Counted from the first letter of the stretch, positions 1-5,075 are shown. The stretch: 5,075 bases of DNA from Phycisphaerae bacterium (GCA_026647385.1 JAPKGY010000315.1:1-5075); one strand, 5' to 3'. Numbers and translations are program-made. Notes: a model not told the origin generated them from the sequence alone.

Positions 1-708
1 ATCACCGAGTGGTCCTGGCCGAGATACATCACCCTGAAAAACGTCCGGCAGGCGATGGACGTTCTCATTCGCCCCCAAGGCGTCATCCTGGTCACCGGGC
101 ACTACGGCAACTGGGAACTCGTCGGCTTCATGCTGGCGACGCTGGGCTTTCCGTTGACCGCGGTGATGCGGCCGCTGGATAACCCGTACCTCAACCGATT
201 TCTGATGGACGTGCGGGCGAAGCGCGGACTCAAGCTGCTGTACAAGAAAGGGGCGTCGGCCAGCGCCGGGGACGTACTCCACGGCGGGGGCGTCCTGGGC
301 TTCATCGCCGACCAGAACGCCGGACACAAGGGCTTGTTCGTCGATTTCTTCGGCGTCAAGGCCTCAACCTACAAATCGATCGGGCTTCTCGCCATGGCAC
401 ACGACGTGCCGATCGTCGTCGGCTGCGCCCGCCGGACCAGCGGGAAGTTTCGTTACGAGATCGACTGCAATCGGGTGATCCGCCCCGAGGAGTGGAAGGA
501 CAAAGCCGACCCATTGATGTGGATTACACAGGAGTACACGTCGGCGATCGAGCGGCTGGTCCGCGTCGCGCCGGAGCAGTATCTGTGGATCCACCGGCGA
601 TGGAAGTCCCGCCCGAAGGATGAGTCCCCGTTCACCCGTCACCTGGCGGCGGACGCCCCCGGCGAGGAGAACGAGGAGGGCGAGTTGACCGACGTCGCGC
701 TCGGTTGA
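1..708 (+). CDS. Lipid A biosynthesis acyltransferase, LpxL/HtrB family (5'-partial)
   Basis: This is the C-terminal 235 residues of a lysophospholipid/lipid A acyltransferase. The family transfers a fatty acyl chain from acyl-ACP to a lipid A precursor at the inner membrane. The reading frame is open to the left edge, so the ATG at 55 is internal and the N-terminus, where the family carries its membrane anchor, is missing. Family hallmarks are visible: the catalytic HX4E motif in GHYGNWE (His codon 100-102, Glu codon 115-117), a GFIADQN segment followed by VDFFGVKAST, and the near-terminal EQYLWIHRRWK block. After that block comes a tail of about 28 residues rich in Glu/Asp (EENEEGE), which is not part of the conserved fold. 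The neighbouring heptose genes support an LPS role. Which acyl position it modifies cannot be told from sequence. Its TGA stop forms part of the next gene's -35 box. Confidence 0.9.
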   Translation: MTEWSWPRYITLKNVRQAMDVLIRPQGVILVTGHYGNWELVGFMLATLGFPLTAVMRPLDNPYLNRFLMDVRAKRGLKLLYKKGASASAGDVLHGGGVLGFIADQNAGHKGLFVDFFGVKASTYKSIGLLAMAHDVPIVVGCARRTSGKFRYEIDCNRVIRPEEWKDKADPLMWITQEYTSAIERLVRVAPEQYLWIHRRWKSRPKDESPFTRHLAADAPGEENEEGELTDVALG

Positions 709-733
709 CTTGCCCGGGGGTGCTTCCTACAAT
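705..733 (+). promoter_or_regulatory. Sigma70-like promoter for the thioredoxin gene
   Basis: A -35 box TTGACT (705-710) and a -10 box TACAAT (728-733) are separated by exactly 17 nt. Each differs from consensus by one base. The predicted transcription start is near 740, giving a 5' leader of roughly 90 nt before the ATG at 833. The -35 box contains the TGA stop (706-708) of the upstream acyltransferase gene. Together with the terminator after thioredoxin, it makes thioredoxin an independent unit. Assignment is by inspection only. Confidence 0.7.
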
Positions 734-818
734 CCGCTCGATTGACGGCCCGGACCGAGATGAGCGTCGATGGTGCGCGCTCGGCCCCGAGTGGATCAAT
801 CGGCAGTCGACCAGACAC

Positions 819-825
819 GGAGGAA
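819..825 (+). promoter_or_regulatory. Shine-Dalgarno sequence deciding the thioredoxin start
   Basis: GGAGGAA lies 7 nt before the ATG at 833. An in-frame ATG at 770 would add 21 residues (MVRARPRVDQS...) of no thioredoxin character. The strong ribosome binding site and the match to the family N-terminus both favour 833. Confidence 0.8.
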
Positions 826-832
826 CGCGAGC

Positions 833-1171
833 ATGGCAGGTCCCAATACACTGGAGTTCAACGACGCCAACTTCGAGCAAGAGGTACTCGGTGCATCGCA
901 GCCGGTCCTCGTGGACTTCTGGGCCGAGTGGTGCATGCCGTGCAAAGCACTGGGGCCGACGATCGACGAACTGGCCACCGAATATGCCGGACGCGTCAAG
1001 GTCGGCAAGGTCAACGTCGATGACAACTCCTCCCTGTCGGTCAAGTTCGGCATCAACGCGATCCCGACGGTCATCCTGTTCAAGGACGGGCAGGTGGTCG
1101 AGAAATTCGTCTCCTTGCGAGGCAAGCGGGACTACGCCGCCGCCCTGGACGCGGTGCTGTCCGGCGGCTGA
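833..1171 (+). CDS. trxA: Thioredoxin
   Basis: A single-domain cytosolic thioredoxin of 112 residues, the usual family length. It reduces protein disulfides using electrons normally supplied by thioredoxin reductase. The redox site is W33-C34-M35-P36-C37 in the classic VDFWAEWC-x-PCK context. The buried Asp of the family is D28, and the cis-proline loop is I77-P78-T79. There is no signal peptide or membrane segment, so a cytoplasmic location is inferred. Two departures from the E. coli type are visible: Met instead of Gly in the active-site dipeptide (WCMPC versus WCGPC), and Ser94 where most thioredoxins have Gly in the VGA segment after the last strand (here FVSLRGK). The gene has its own promoter (705-733) and intrinsic terminator (1207-1231), so it is probably expressed independently of the flanking LPS genes. 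The family call is very secure; the symbol assumes a housekeeping thioredoxin. Confidence 0.95.
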   Translation: MAGPNTLEFNDANFEQEVLGASQPVLVDFWAEWCMPCKALGPTIDELATEYAGRVKVGKVNVDDNSSLSVKFGINAIPTVILFKDGQVVEKFVSLRGKRDYAAALDAVLSGG

Positions 1172-1206
1172 GATTCCCAAAGGCCGATATAGACTGTTTC
1201 CGAACC

Positions 1207-1231
1207 CCGGGCCCCAGGCCCGGTTTTTTTT
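1207..1231 (+). terminator. Rho-independent terminator of thioredoxin
   Basis: CCGGGCC (1207-1213) pairs perfectly with GGCCCGG (1217-1223) around a 3-nt loop (CCA), followed at once by eight T residues (1224-1231). It lies about 35 nt after the thioredoxin stop. There is no T-tract on the minus-strand side, so it acts in the plus direction only. Confidence 0.93.
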
Positions 1232-1288
1232 CGTGGCACGGTCGGCCGGAGGGGTCCGTGATAGTTTGGGCGGAGGGTGGCATGGACT

Positions 1289-1344
1289 GACTTGTCAGCC
1301 CGTGACGCCTGCGGGCAGGACGCGGGCCGACAAGTCGACCCGCG
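1289..1344. repeat. Three-copy inverted-repeat element, alternative hairpins
   Basis: In the gap between the thioredoxin terminator and the heptosyltransferase promoter, three variants of an 11-mer occur. They are GTCAGCCCGTG (plus strand, 1294-1304), GTCGGCCCGCG (minus strand, 1321-1331) and GTCGACCCGCG (plus strand, 1334-1344). Copies one and two lie within longer arms: 1289-1304 pairs with 1321-1336 as 8 bp, one A/C mismatch, then 7 bp (one G-T). A small apical stem (1308-1311 with 1316-1319) sits inside. Copies two and three form a competing near-palindrome at 1321-1344 (10 of 11 pairs, AA centre). There is no T-tract on either side, so it is not an ordinary terminator. Possible identities are a regulator binding array, a REP-like dispersed repeat or a structured RNA. 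The structure is directly visible; the function is unknown. Confidence 0.6.
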
Positions 1345-1415
1345 CATAGCACGCGATGGCTTGCGGAACCGCCGAAACTCTCCCGGGCCTCGGCTGGGGT
1401 GGTTAACGGCCAGTA

Positions 1416-1444
1416 TTGAGTCGGGGGGGCATCGGGTCTAAAAT
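1416..1444 (+). promoter_or_regulatory. Sigma70-like promoter for the heptosyltransferase operon
   Basis: A -35 box TTGAGT (1416-1421) and a -10 box TAAAAT (1439-1444) are separated by exactly 17 nt. The expected start point is 7-9 nt after the -10 box, at 1451-1453. A1453 is the first purine there and is also the A of the second in-frame ATG of the downstream gene. This predicts a leaderless or nearly leaderless transcript covering the heptosyltransferase and probably the two heptose genes after it. Found by inspection only. Confidence 0.65.
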
Positions 1445-1452
1445 GTATGCCC

Positions 1453-2601
1453 ATGTCGGATGAATCACAGTCAGGCAATGGGAACGGCTGGCGCGGCGAA
1501 GGTGCGAGGACCGGTCGGCGCCGCGTTCAAGAAGATCCGTCACGGATTCTGATTATCCTGCCGAACTGGGTGGGTGACCTCGTGTTGGCGACCCCGGCTT
1601 TGCGCGCTTTGCGGGAGCGGTTTCCCTCCGCCCGGCTCACCGGTGTGGTCAAGGAGCACATCGCCGAGGTGCTCAGCGGCGGGGATTGGCTGGACGATCT
1701 CGTGTTCTGGCCGGCGGGTGGCAGTCGTCCGATGCGCCGCCAGGGTTTCCTCGGACTGGCGGGGGAACTGCGCGACGAGCGATTCGACGTCGCGCTGTTG
1801 CTGACGAATTCATTCCGGTCCGCGCTGCTCGCGCGGCTGGCCGGCATTCCGCGGCGGATCGGCTACGACCGCGAGGGCCGCGGGCTGCTCCTGACCGACA
1901 AGCTGCTCCCGCACAAGTTCGACGGCAAGTACGTGCCCACGCCGATGATCCGATACTACAACGCGATCGCGCGCTATCTCGGATGCCGGAGCGTGCCCGA
2001 ACGTCCGGAGCTGTTCACCACTCCCGAGCAGGATGCGATCGCCGCCGCGGCGGTGGAGGCGGCCGGTGCGACCACCGGGCAGCCTCTGGTCGTGGTCAAT
2101 CCCGGCGCATCGTTCGGGTCGGCCAAGTGCTGGTTGCCCGAGCGGTTCGCGGAAGTGGCGGACCGCCTGGCCCGCGAGTGCCGGGCGGCGATTTTCGTCG
2201 CCTGCGGACCCAACGAGGTCGAGGTGGCCCGCCAGGTCGCCGGCCGAATCAAGGAGAAGGTGACCGTCCTCGACAACCCGGTGATGCGGCTCGGCCCGCT
2301 CAAGGCGCTGATTCGGCGGGCGAACCTGCTCATTACCAACGATACCGGCCCGCGGCACTTCGCCAACGCCTTCGGCACCCCGGTGGTGACGATCTTCGGC
2401 CCGACGGACCCGGAATGGACCCGGACCGATGTTCCCAACGAACGGTCGCTCATGGTGCCGGTCGACTGCGGTCCGTGCATGAAACGCGTCTGCCCGCTCG
2501 ATCACCGATGCATGACCCGGATCAGCGGCGACAAGGTATTCGAGGTGGCCCGCTCCCTGCTCGAAGGCCGGAGCGTGCCGGTCTCGGAACCGGCTTCATG
2601 A
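1453..2601 (+). CDS. ADP-heptose:LPS heptosyltransferase, GT9 family (WaaF-like)
   Basis: A 382-residue GT-B glycosyltransferase predicted to add heptose from ADP-heptose to the LPS inner core at the cytoplasmic membrane face. The N-terminal domain opens with RILIILPNWVGD, with N38 to D42 forming the usual NWxGD motif whose Asp is the proposed catalytic residue. It continues into LATPALRALRERFP. The second domain has NPGASFGSAKCW (N216 to W227, with K225), then the nucleotide-sugar signature NDTGPRHFA (from N296), then TIFGPTDPEWT. Near the C-terminus is a four-cysteine cluster, CGPCMKRVCPLDHRCM (C339, C342, C347, C353), which I recall from heptosyltransferase II proteins. The first 28 or so residues are a polar Gly/Arg/Ser-rich extension before the fold. 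ATG codons at 1447 and 1453 are in frame and neither has a Shine-Dalgarno. I chose 1453 because the promoter predicts a transcript starting there; 1447 would give 384 residues. Specificity for heptose I or II is not proven. Confidence 0.88.
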   Translation: MSDESQSGNGNGWRGEGARTGRRRVQEDPSRILIILPNWVGDLVLATPALRALRERFPSARLTGVVKEHIAEVLSGGDWLDDLVFWPAGGSRPMRRQGFLGLAGELRDERFDVALLLTNSFRSALLARLAGIPRRIGYDREGRGLLLTDKLLPHKFDGKYVPTPMIRYYNAIARYLGCRSVPERPELFTTPEQDAIAAAAVEAAGATTGQPLVVVNPGASFGSAKCWLPERFAEVADRLARECRAAIFVACGPNEVEVARQVAGRIKEKVTVLDNPVMRLGPLKALIRRANLLITNDTGPRHFANAFGTPVVTIFGPTDPEWTRTDVPNERSLMVPVDCGPCMKRVCPLDHRCMTRISGDKVFEVARSLLEGRSVPVSEPAS

Positions 2602-2603
2602 AC

Positions 2604-2623
2604 CATCCGTCCTTGACGGGATG
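2604..2623 (+). other. Stem-loop just after the heptosyltransferase stop
   Basis: CATCCGTC (2604-2611) pairs with GACGGGATG (2615-2623) around a CTT loop, with one bulged G (2618), giving 8 bp. It begins 2 nt after the stop codon. No T-run follows, so it is not a standard intrinsic terminator and transcription into the kinase gene is expected. It could protect or process the mRNA. The rest of the 85-bp gap holds only weak promoter-like strings. Confidence 0.4.
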
Positions 2624-2686
2624 CAAGGCTGAGCTTCCATGGACCCGTTGAGATGCGCCGGCGGCCTGTATGCGTGAGAGTCAACC

Positions 2687-3703
2687 TTGAAACGTGCGTC
2701 ACACAAGCTGCATGAGGCCGTCGATCGCCTGGCCGGGGCACGCGTCGGCGTGGTCGGCGATCTCGTGGCCGACCTGTACGTCAGCGGGCTGAGCGATCGC
2801 GTGTCGCGCGAGGCGCCCGTGCTGATCGTCCGCTACGAGCGGGAGTGGCTTCGCCCTGGCGGCGCGGCGAACGTGGCCGCCAACCTTGCGGCGCTGGATG
2901 CACGGGTCCACGTCGTCGGGCTCGTCGGCGAAGACCCTGCCGGCAGGGGGCTCATTGACAACCTGCGTGGCATGCGACCCGACGGCACGATGAACTGCGA
3001 GCAGATCGTCCTCACCCCCGGTCGCGAGACGATCACCAAGACGCGGTTCCTGGTGGGGGCCAGGCTGACGAGCCGGCAGCAGGTGCTTCGGCTCGATCGC
3101 CAGCCGAGTTCGCCGCCGGGGCCCCGATTGCAGGCGGACCTGTGCGAACGCATTCGCCGCGTGGACGGTCAGGTCGATGCCTGGATCGCCAGCGATTACG
3201 GCTACGGGCTTTTCGATGATTCGATCCGCCATCTCCTTCGCGAAATCGCCGGCCGCAAGTGCGTCATGGCGGATTCCCGCTGGGAACTCCATCGGTTCAC
3301 GGGCATGACCGTGGTCAAACCGAACGAGGAGGAGGCGGAGGAACTCGGGCGGCGGTTTGCGATTTCCGAGCCGGATGTCGGCAAGCTGGCCGAGGGCCTC
3401 GCCCGGAAGCTTCAGGCCCGATCGGTGCTGATCACCCTGGGCAACGAGGGCATGGTGCTGGCCACCGACGGCATCGTCGCGCGAATCGAGGCCAGCGGCG
3501 GCGACGAGATCGTGGATTTGACCGGGGCGGGCGACTCGGTCGCCGCCACGCTCGTGGCGGCCGTGGCGTCCGGTTCCGATATCGAAACCGCCGCCCGTCT
3601 CGCCAATCACGCGGGCGGCATCGTGGTCATGAAAGAGGGGGCCGCTACGGTGTCGCCGGCCGAACTCCACGAAGCCATCGATCGGGCGGAGGGGGGCGCG
3701 TGA
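2687..3703 (+). CDS. hldA: D-glycero-beta-D-manno-heptose-7-phosphate kinase (PfkB; HldE kinase domain)
   Basis: A 338-residue PfkB/ribokinase-fold sugar kinase, matching the N-terminal domain of bifunctional HldE/RfaE. It is predicted to phosphorylate heptose 7-phosphate at C1 using ATP. The order of motifs fits: GVVGDLVADLYV near residues 21-32, RVSREAPV at 38-45, PfkB signature one RPGGAANVAANL at 56-67, ITKTRFLVGARLTSRQQVLRLDRQ at 116-139 (partner-specific region), SDYGYG at 169-174, KPNEEEAEEL at 211-220, and PfkB signature two DLTGAGD ending at catalytic D283. The start is TTG at 2687: an in-frame stop at 2675-2677 excludes anything earlier, and a weak GAGAG (2676-2680) sits 6 nt before it. 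The 85-bp gap from the heptosyltransferase and the 4-nt overlap with the adenylyltransferase indicate one operon. The symbol hldA is used because the kinase is separate from its partner. The beta rather than the alpha (GDP) branch is inferred from the neighbouring adenylyltransferase. Confidence 0.88.
   Translation: MKRASHKLHEAVDRLAGARVGVVGDLVADLYVSGLSDRVSREAPVLIVRYEREWLRPGGAANVAANLAALDARVHVVGLVGEDPAGRGLIDNLRGMRPDGTMNCEQIVLTPGRETITKTRFLVGARLTSRQQVLRLDRQPSSPPGPRLQADLCERIRRVDGQVDAWIASDYGYGLFDDSIRHLLREIAGRKCVMADSRWELHRFTGMTVVKPNEEEAEELGRRFAISEPDVGKLAEGLARKLQARSVLITLGNEGMVLATDGIVARIEASGGDEIVDLTGAGDSVAATLVAAVASGSDIETAARLANHAGGIVVMKEGAATVSPAELHEAIDRAEGGA
3688..3692 (+). promoter_or_regulatory. Shine-Dalgarno for the adenylyltransferase GTG start
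   Basis: GGAGG lies within the last codons of the kinase gene, 7 nt before the GTG at 3700. It fixes the start of the adenylyltransferase, whose frame is otherwise open far upstream inside the kinase gene, and supports coupled translation through the GTGA overlap. Confidence 0.8.
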
Positions 3704-4173
3704 GCGTCATCATCACCGATCACAGCCGGCTCAAACGAGAGGTCGACGCGCTGCGCGGGGCGGGAAAGTCCATCGTGTTCGCCAACGGCGCGTTCGACGT
3801 CATCCACGTCGGGCACGTCCGTTATCTCCAGGGGGCGGCCGCCGAGGGCGACGTGCTCGTGGTGGCGGTCAACAGCGATGAGTCGATCCGGCGGTACAAG
3901 GATCCCACGCGGCCTCTGCAGCCGCTGGCCGAGCGAATGGAGATTGTCGCCGCGTTCGCCTGCGTGGACATCGTGACCTGCTTCGACGATCCCACCTGCG
4001 ACGCCCTGCTCGCACTCGTGCGCCCGGGCGTTCACGCCAAGGGGCCCGAGTACACCCCCGATAACCTGCCGGAGTTTCCGACCCTTCGGCGGTTGGGCAT
4101 CCGATTGGCCAACGTGGGTGACCCGAAGAACCATTCCTCCACCGAACTGATCCGGAAGATGGGGACGCACTGA
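3700..4173 (+). CDS. hldC: D-glycero-beta-D-manno-heptose 1-phosphate adenylyltransferase (HldE C-terminal domain type)
   Basis: A 157-residue cytidylyltransferase-fold nucleotidyltransferase equivalent to the C-terminal domain of HldE/RfaE. It joins AMP from ATP to heptose 1-phosphate, giving ADP-heptose. The nucleotide-binding signature is NGAFDVIHVGH with H36-V-G-H39. The family more often has NGCFD, so Ala31 replaces the usual Cys. Further family blocks are NSDESIRRYKD (from N58), RPLQPLAERMEIVAAFACVD, KGPEYTPDNLPE and the C-terminal HSSTELIRKM (H145-M154), the counterpart of the usual STT segment. The length is that of the stand-alone enzyme. The GTG start is chosen because the open frame upstream runs through the kinase gene without similarity, a good ribosome binding site precedes GTG 3700, and the GTGA overlap with the kinase stop is typical of coupled genes. 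It is predicted to act directly after the kinase. No terminator follows before the convergent ispG. Confidence 0.9.
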   Translation: MSVIITDHSRLKREVDALRGAGKSIVFANGAFDVIHVGHVRYLQGAAAEGDVLVVAVNSDESIRRYKDPTRPLQPLAERMEIVAAFACVDIVTCFDDPTCDALLALVRPGVHAKGPEYTPDNLPEFPTLRRLGIRLANVGDPKNHSSTELIRKMGTH

Positions 4174-4177
4174 ACCG

Positions 4178-5075
4178 TCAAGGCATCGGCGCCGCGATGC
4201 CGACCGGCGCGCCGCCGAGCCGGGCCTCGCCGCGGCGGACGCGATCCGCGAACTTCACAACTTCCTGGTAGAGGGAATCGAGGATCTCGGACTCCGCCAC
4301 CGTACGGGTCTGCTCGCCCTGGACGTAGATGACTCCGCGGCCTTTGCCCGCGAAGACCGCCACGTCCGCGCCCTCCGCCTCGCCCGGGCCATTGACCACG
4401 CACCCCATGACCGCGACCTTCACGGGTACGTCGATGTCCGCGAGCTTCCGGCGCACCTGTTGCACGAGCGTCAGCAGGTCGACCTCGATCCGCCCGCAGG
4501 TCGGGCACGCGATCAGTTCCGGTTCGTTCCGCGAGCGCAGGCCCAGGCAGCAGAGCAGTTCCTTCCCGTCCTCGACCTCGTGTACCGGGTCGGCTGCGTA
4601 CGAGATGCGGATCGTGTCGCCGATCCCCTCCGCCAGCAGCGTCGCCAGCGCCGAGATCGAACGAATGCGCCCCGTTTCCGGCGGGCCCGCATGGGTCACG
4701 CCCAGGTGCAGCGGAAAGTCGAAGCGGGCGCTGATCGCCCGGTAGGCGTCGATCGCGACGATCGGATCGGGACTCTTGGCCGCCAGGACCACGTCGCCGA
4801 AATCGTTCTCCTCGAAGATGCGCAGGTATTCCTCGAGTTTGCGCACCATCAGGTCGATCAGCCGGCCGCGATAGTCGGTGAGCAGGCTTTCCTTCTCCGC
4901 CGCGCGGACGGCTTTGTCCTGTCGTTCGACGATGCTGCCCTCGTTCACGCCGACCCGGATCGGGATACCCGCCGATCGACAGGCCCGGATCACTTCGTCA
5001 ACCTGCTTGCGGTCCTTGATGTTGCCCGGATTGAGTCGAATCTTGTGTACGCCGGCGTCGATGGCTTCGAGGGCC
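4178..5075 (-). CDS. ispG: 4-hydroxy-3-methylbut-2-enyl diphosphate synthase (flavodoxin/ferredoxin), C-terminal part
   Basis: About 298 residues of IspG/GcpE, the iron-sulfur enzyme that converts MEcPP to HMBPP in the MEP isoprenoid pathway. The gene runs off the right edge, so the true start is outside; the GTG at 4993 is internal because the frame continues upstream with family sequence (EAIDAGVHKIRLNPGNIKD). Other blocks in order are IRVGVNEGSI, LGVTHAGPPETG, LLAEGIGDTIRIS, AADPVHEV and LGLRSR. The 4Fe-4S site is intact: CPTCGR has cysteine codons at 4505-4507 and 4496-4498, and the third Cys, in MGCVVNGPGEA, is at 4400-4402. The Glu ligand seven residues on is at 4379-4381. The spacing matches the E. 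coli Cys270/273/305/Glu312 arrangement. The last residues (GGAPVGIAAPMP) are a non-conserved tail. It converges on hldC with a 4-bp gap and is functionally unrelated to the LPS genes. Confidence 0.95.
   Translation of the reverse strand, partial: ALEAIDAGVHKIRLNPGNIKDRKQVDEVIRACRSAGIPIRVGVNEGSIVERQDKAVRAAEKESLLTDYRGRLIDLMVRKLEEYLRIFEENDFGDVVLAAKSPDPIVAIDAYRAISARFDFPLHLGVTHAGPPETGRIRSISALATLLAEGIGDTIRISYAADPVHEVEDGKELLCCLGLRSRNEPELIACPTCGRIEVDLLTLVQQVRRKLADIDVPVKVAVMGCVVNGPGEAEGADVAVFAGKGRGVIYVQGEQTRTVAESEILDSLYQEVVKFADRVRRGEARLGGAPVGIAAPMP

Noticed and set aside
770..832. N-terminal extension of thioredoxin from the ATG at 770
   Set aside because: No Shine-Dalgarno before 770 and no family similarity in the added residues. 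GGAGGAA and the family N-terminus point to 833.
1234..1250. TGGCACG as a sigma54-type -24 element
   Set aside because: The -12 position lacks TTGC (GCCG instead), and no downstream gene start fits.
1232..1446. A small gene, tRNA or sRNA in the gap
   Set aside because: No frame with start, ribosome binding site and recognisable sequence, no cloverleaf, and no promoter-terminator pair enclosing the repeat element.
2613..2640. TTGACG (2613-2618) as the -35 of a promoter for the kinase
   Set aside because: The best -10 candidate at 16 nt spacing is TTCCAT, a poor match, and the TTGACG is part of the hairpin. The kinase is better explained as part of the upstream operon.
1686..2651. Long second plus-strand frame across the heptosyltransferase (321 codons)
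   Set aside because: It is Arg/Gly-rich low-complexity translation in another frame of a clear GT9 gene, with no motif.
2639..2677. Short frames (ATG 2639, 12 codons; ATG 2653, 20 codons) before the kinase as possible leader peptides
   Set aside because: Neither has a convincing ribosome binding site, codon run or attenuator structure. Short frames of this size are expected by chance.
2699..3670. Long open frame on the minus strand opposite the kinase gene (323 codons)
   Set aside because: The translation is rich in His, Arg and Gly with no recognisable motif, and the plus-strand frame is a clear PfkB kinase. This is the usual antisense shadow in GC-rich DNA.
3259..3699. Upstream extension of the adenylyltransferase frame inside the kinase gene
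   Set aside because: It is Arg/Gly-rich shadow sequence. The adenylyltransferase begins at GTG 3700 with a good ribosome binding site.

Overview
The window is GC-rich bacterial chromosome from a Gram-negative, LPS-making organism that uses the MEP isoprenoid pathway. The style of the proteins (a thioredoxin with a WCMPC active site, a heptose kinase with an RVSREAPV segment, the form of the IspG sequence) recalls Planctomycetota or related bacteria. That placement is an impression from memory, not a search result. Coding is dense, with no sign of mobile DNA, prophage, CRISPR, rRNA or tRNA.

Layout, left to right. (1) At 1-708 (+) is the C-terminal two thirds or so of a lipid A (LpxL/HtrB-type) acyltransferase, running in from the left edge. 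(2) Its stop codon lies inside the -35 box of a strong sigma70-like promoter (705-733) that drives a 112-residue thioredoxin (833-1171), which ends at a textbook intrinsic terminator (1207-1231). Thioredoxin is therefore its own transcription unit. (3) A gap of about 215 bp (1232-1446) holds an unexplained inverted-repeat element (1289-1344) made of three related 11-mers. A second strong promoter (1416-1444) follows, placed so that its transcript should start at or within 2 nt of the ATG at 1453, which suggests a leaderless mRNA. (4) At 1453-2601 (+) is an ADP-heptose:LPS heptosyltransferase (GT9, WaaF-like). (5) At 2687-3703 (+) is a heptose-7-phosphate kinase (PfkB family, HldE N-terminal domain type). 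It overlaps by 4 nt (GTGA) with (6) a heptose-1-phosphate adenylyltransferase at 3700-4173 (+) (HldE C-terminal domain type). (7) Convergent with it, only 4 bp away, is the C-terminal part of ispG/gcpE on the minus strand (4178 to the right edge).

How they work together. The kinase and adenylyltransferase carry out two steps of ADP-heptose synthesis, the heptosyltransferase adds the activated heptose to the lipid A-Kdo core, and the acyltransferase completes lipid A. The window is thus an LPS inner-core/lipid A block with a thioredoxin unit inserted in it and an isoprenoid gene facing it. The isomerase (GmhA), phosphatase (GmhB) and epimerase (HldD) that complete the heptose pathway are not in the window.

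I found no convincing undescribed multi-gene system. The least explained pieces are the three-copy inverted element at 1289-1344 and the apparent leaderless start of the heptosyltransferase.
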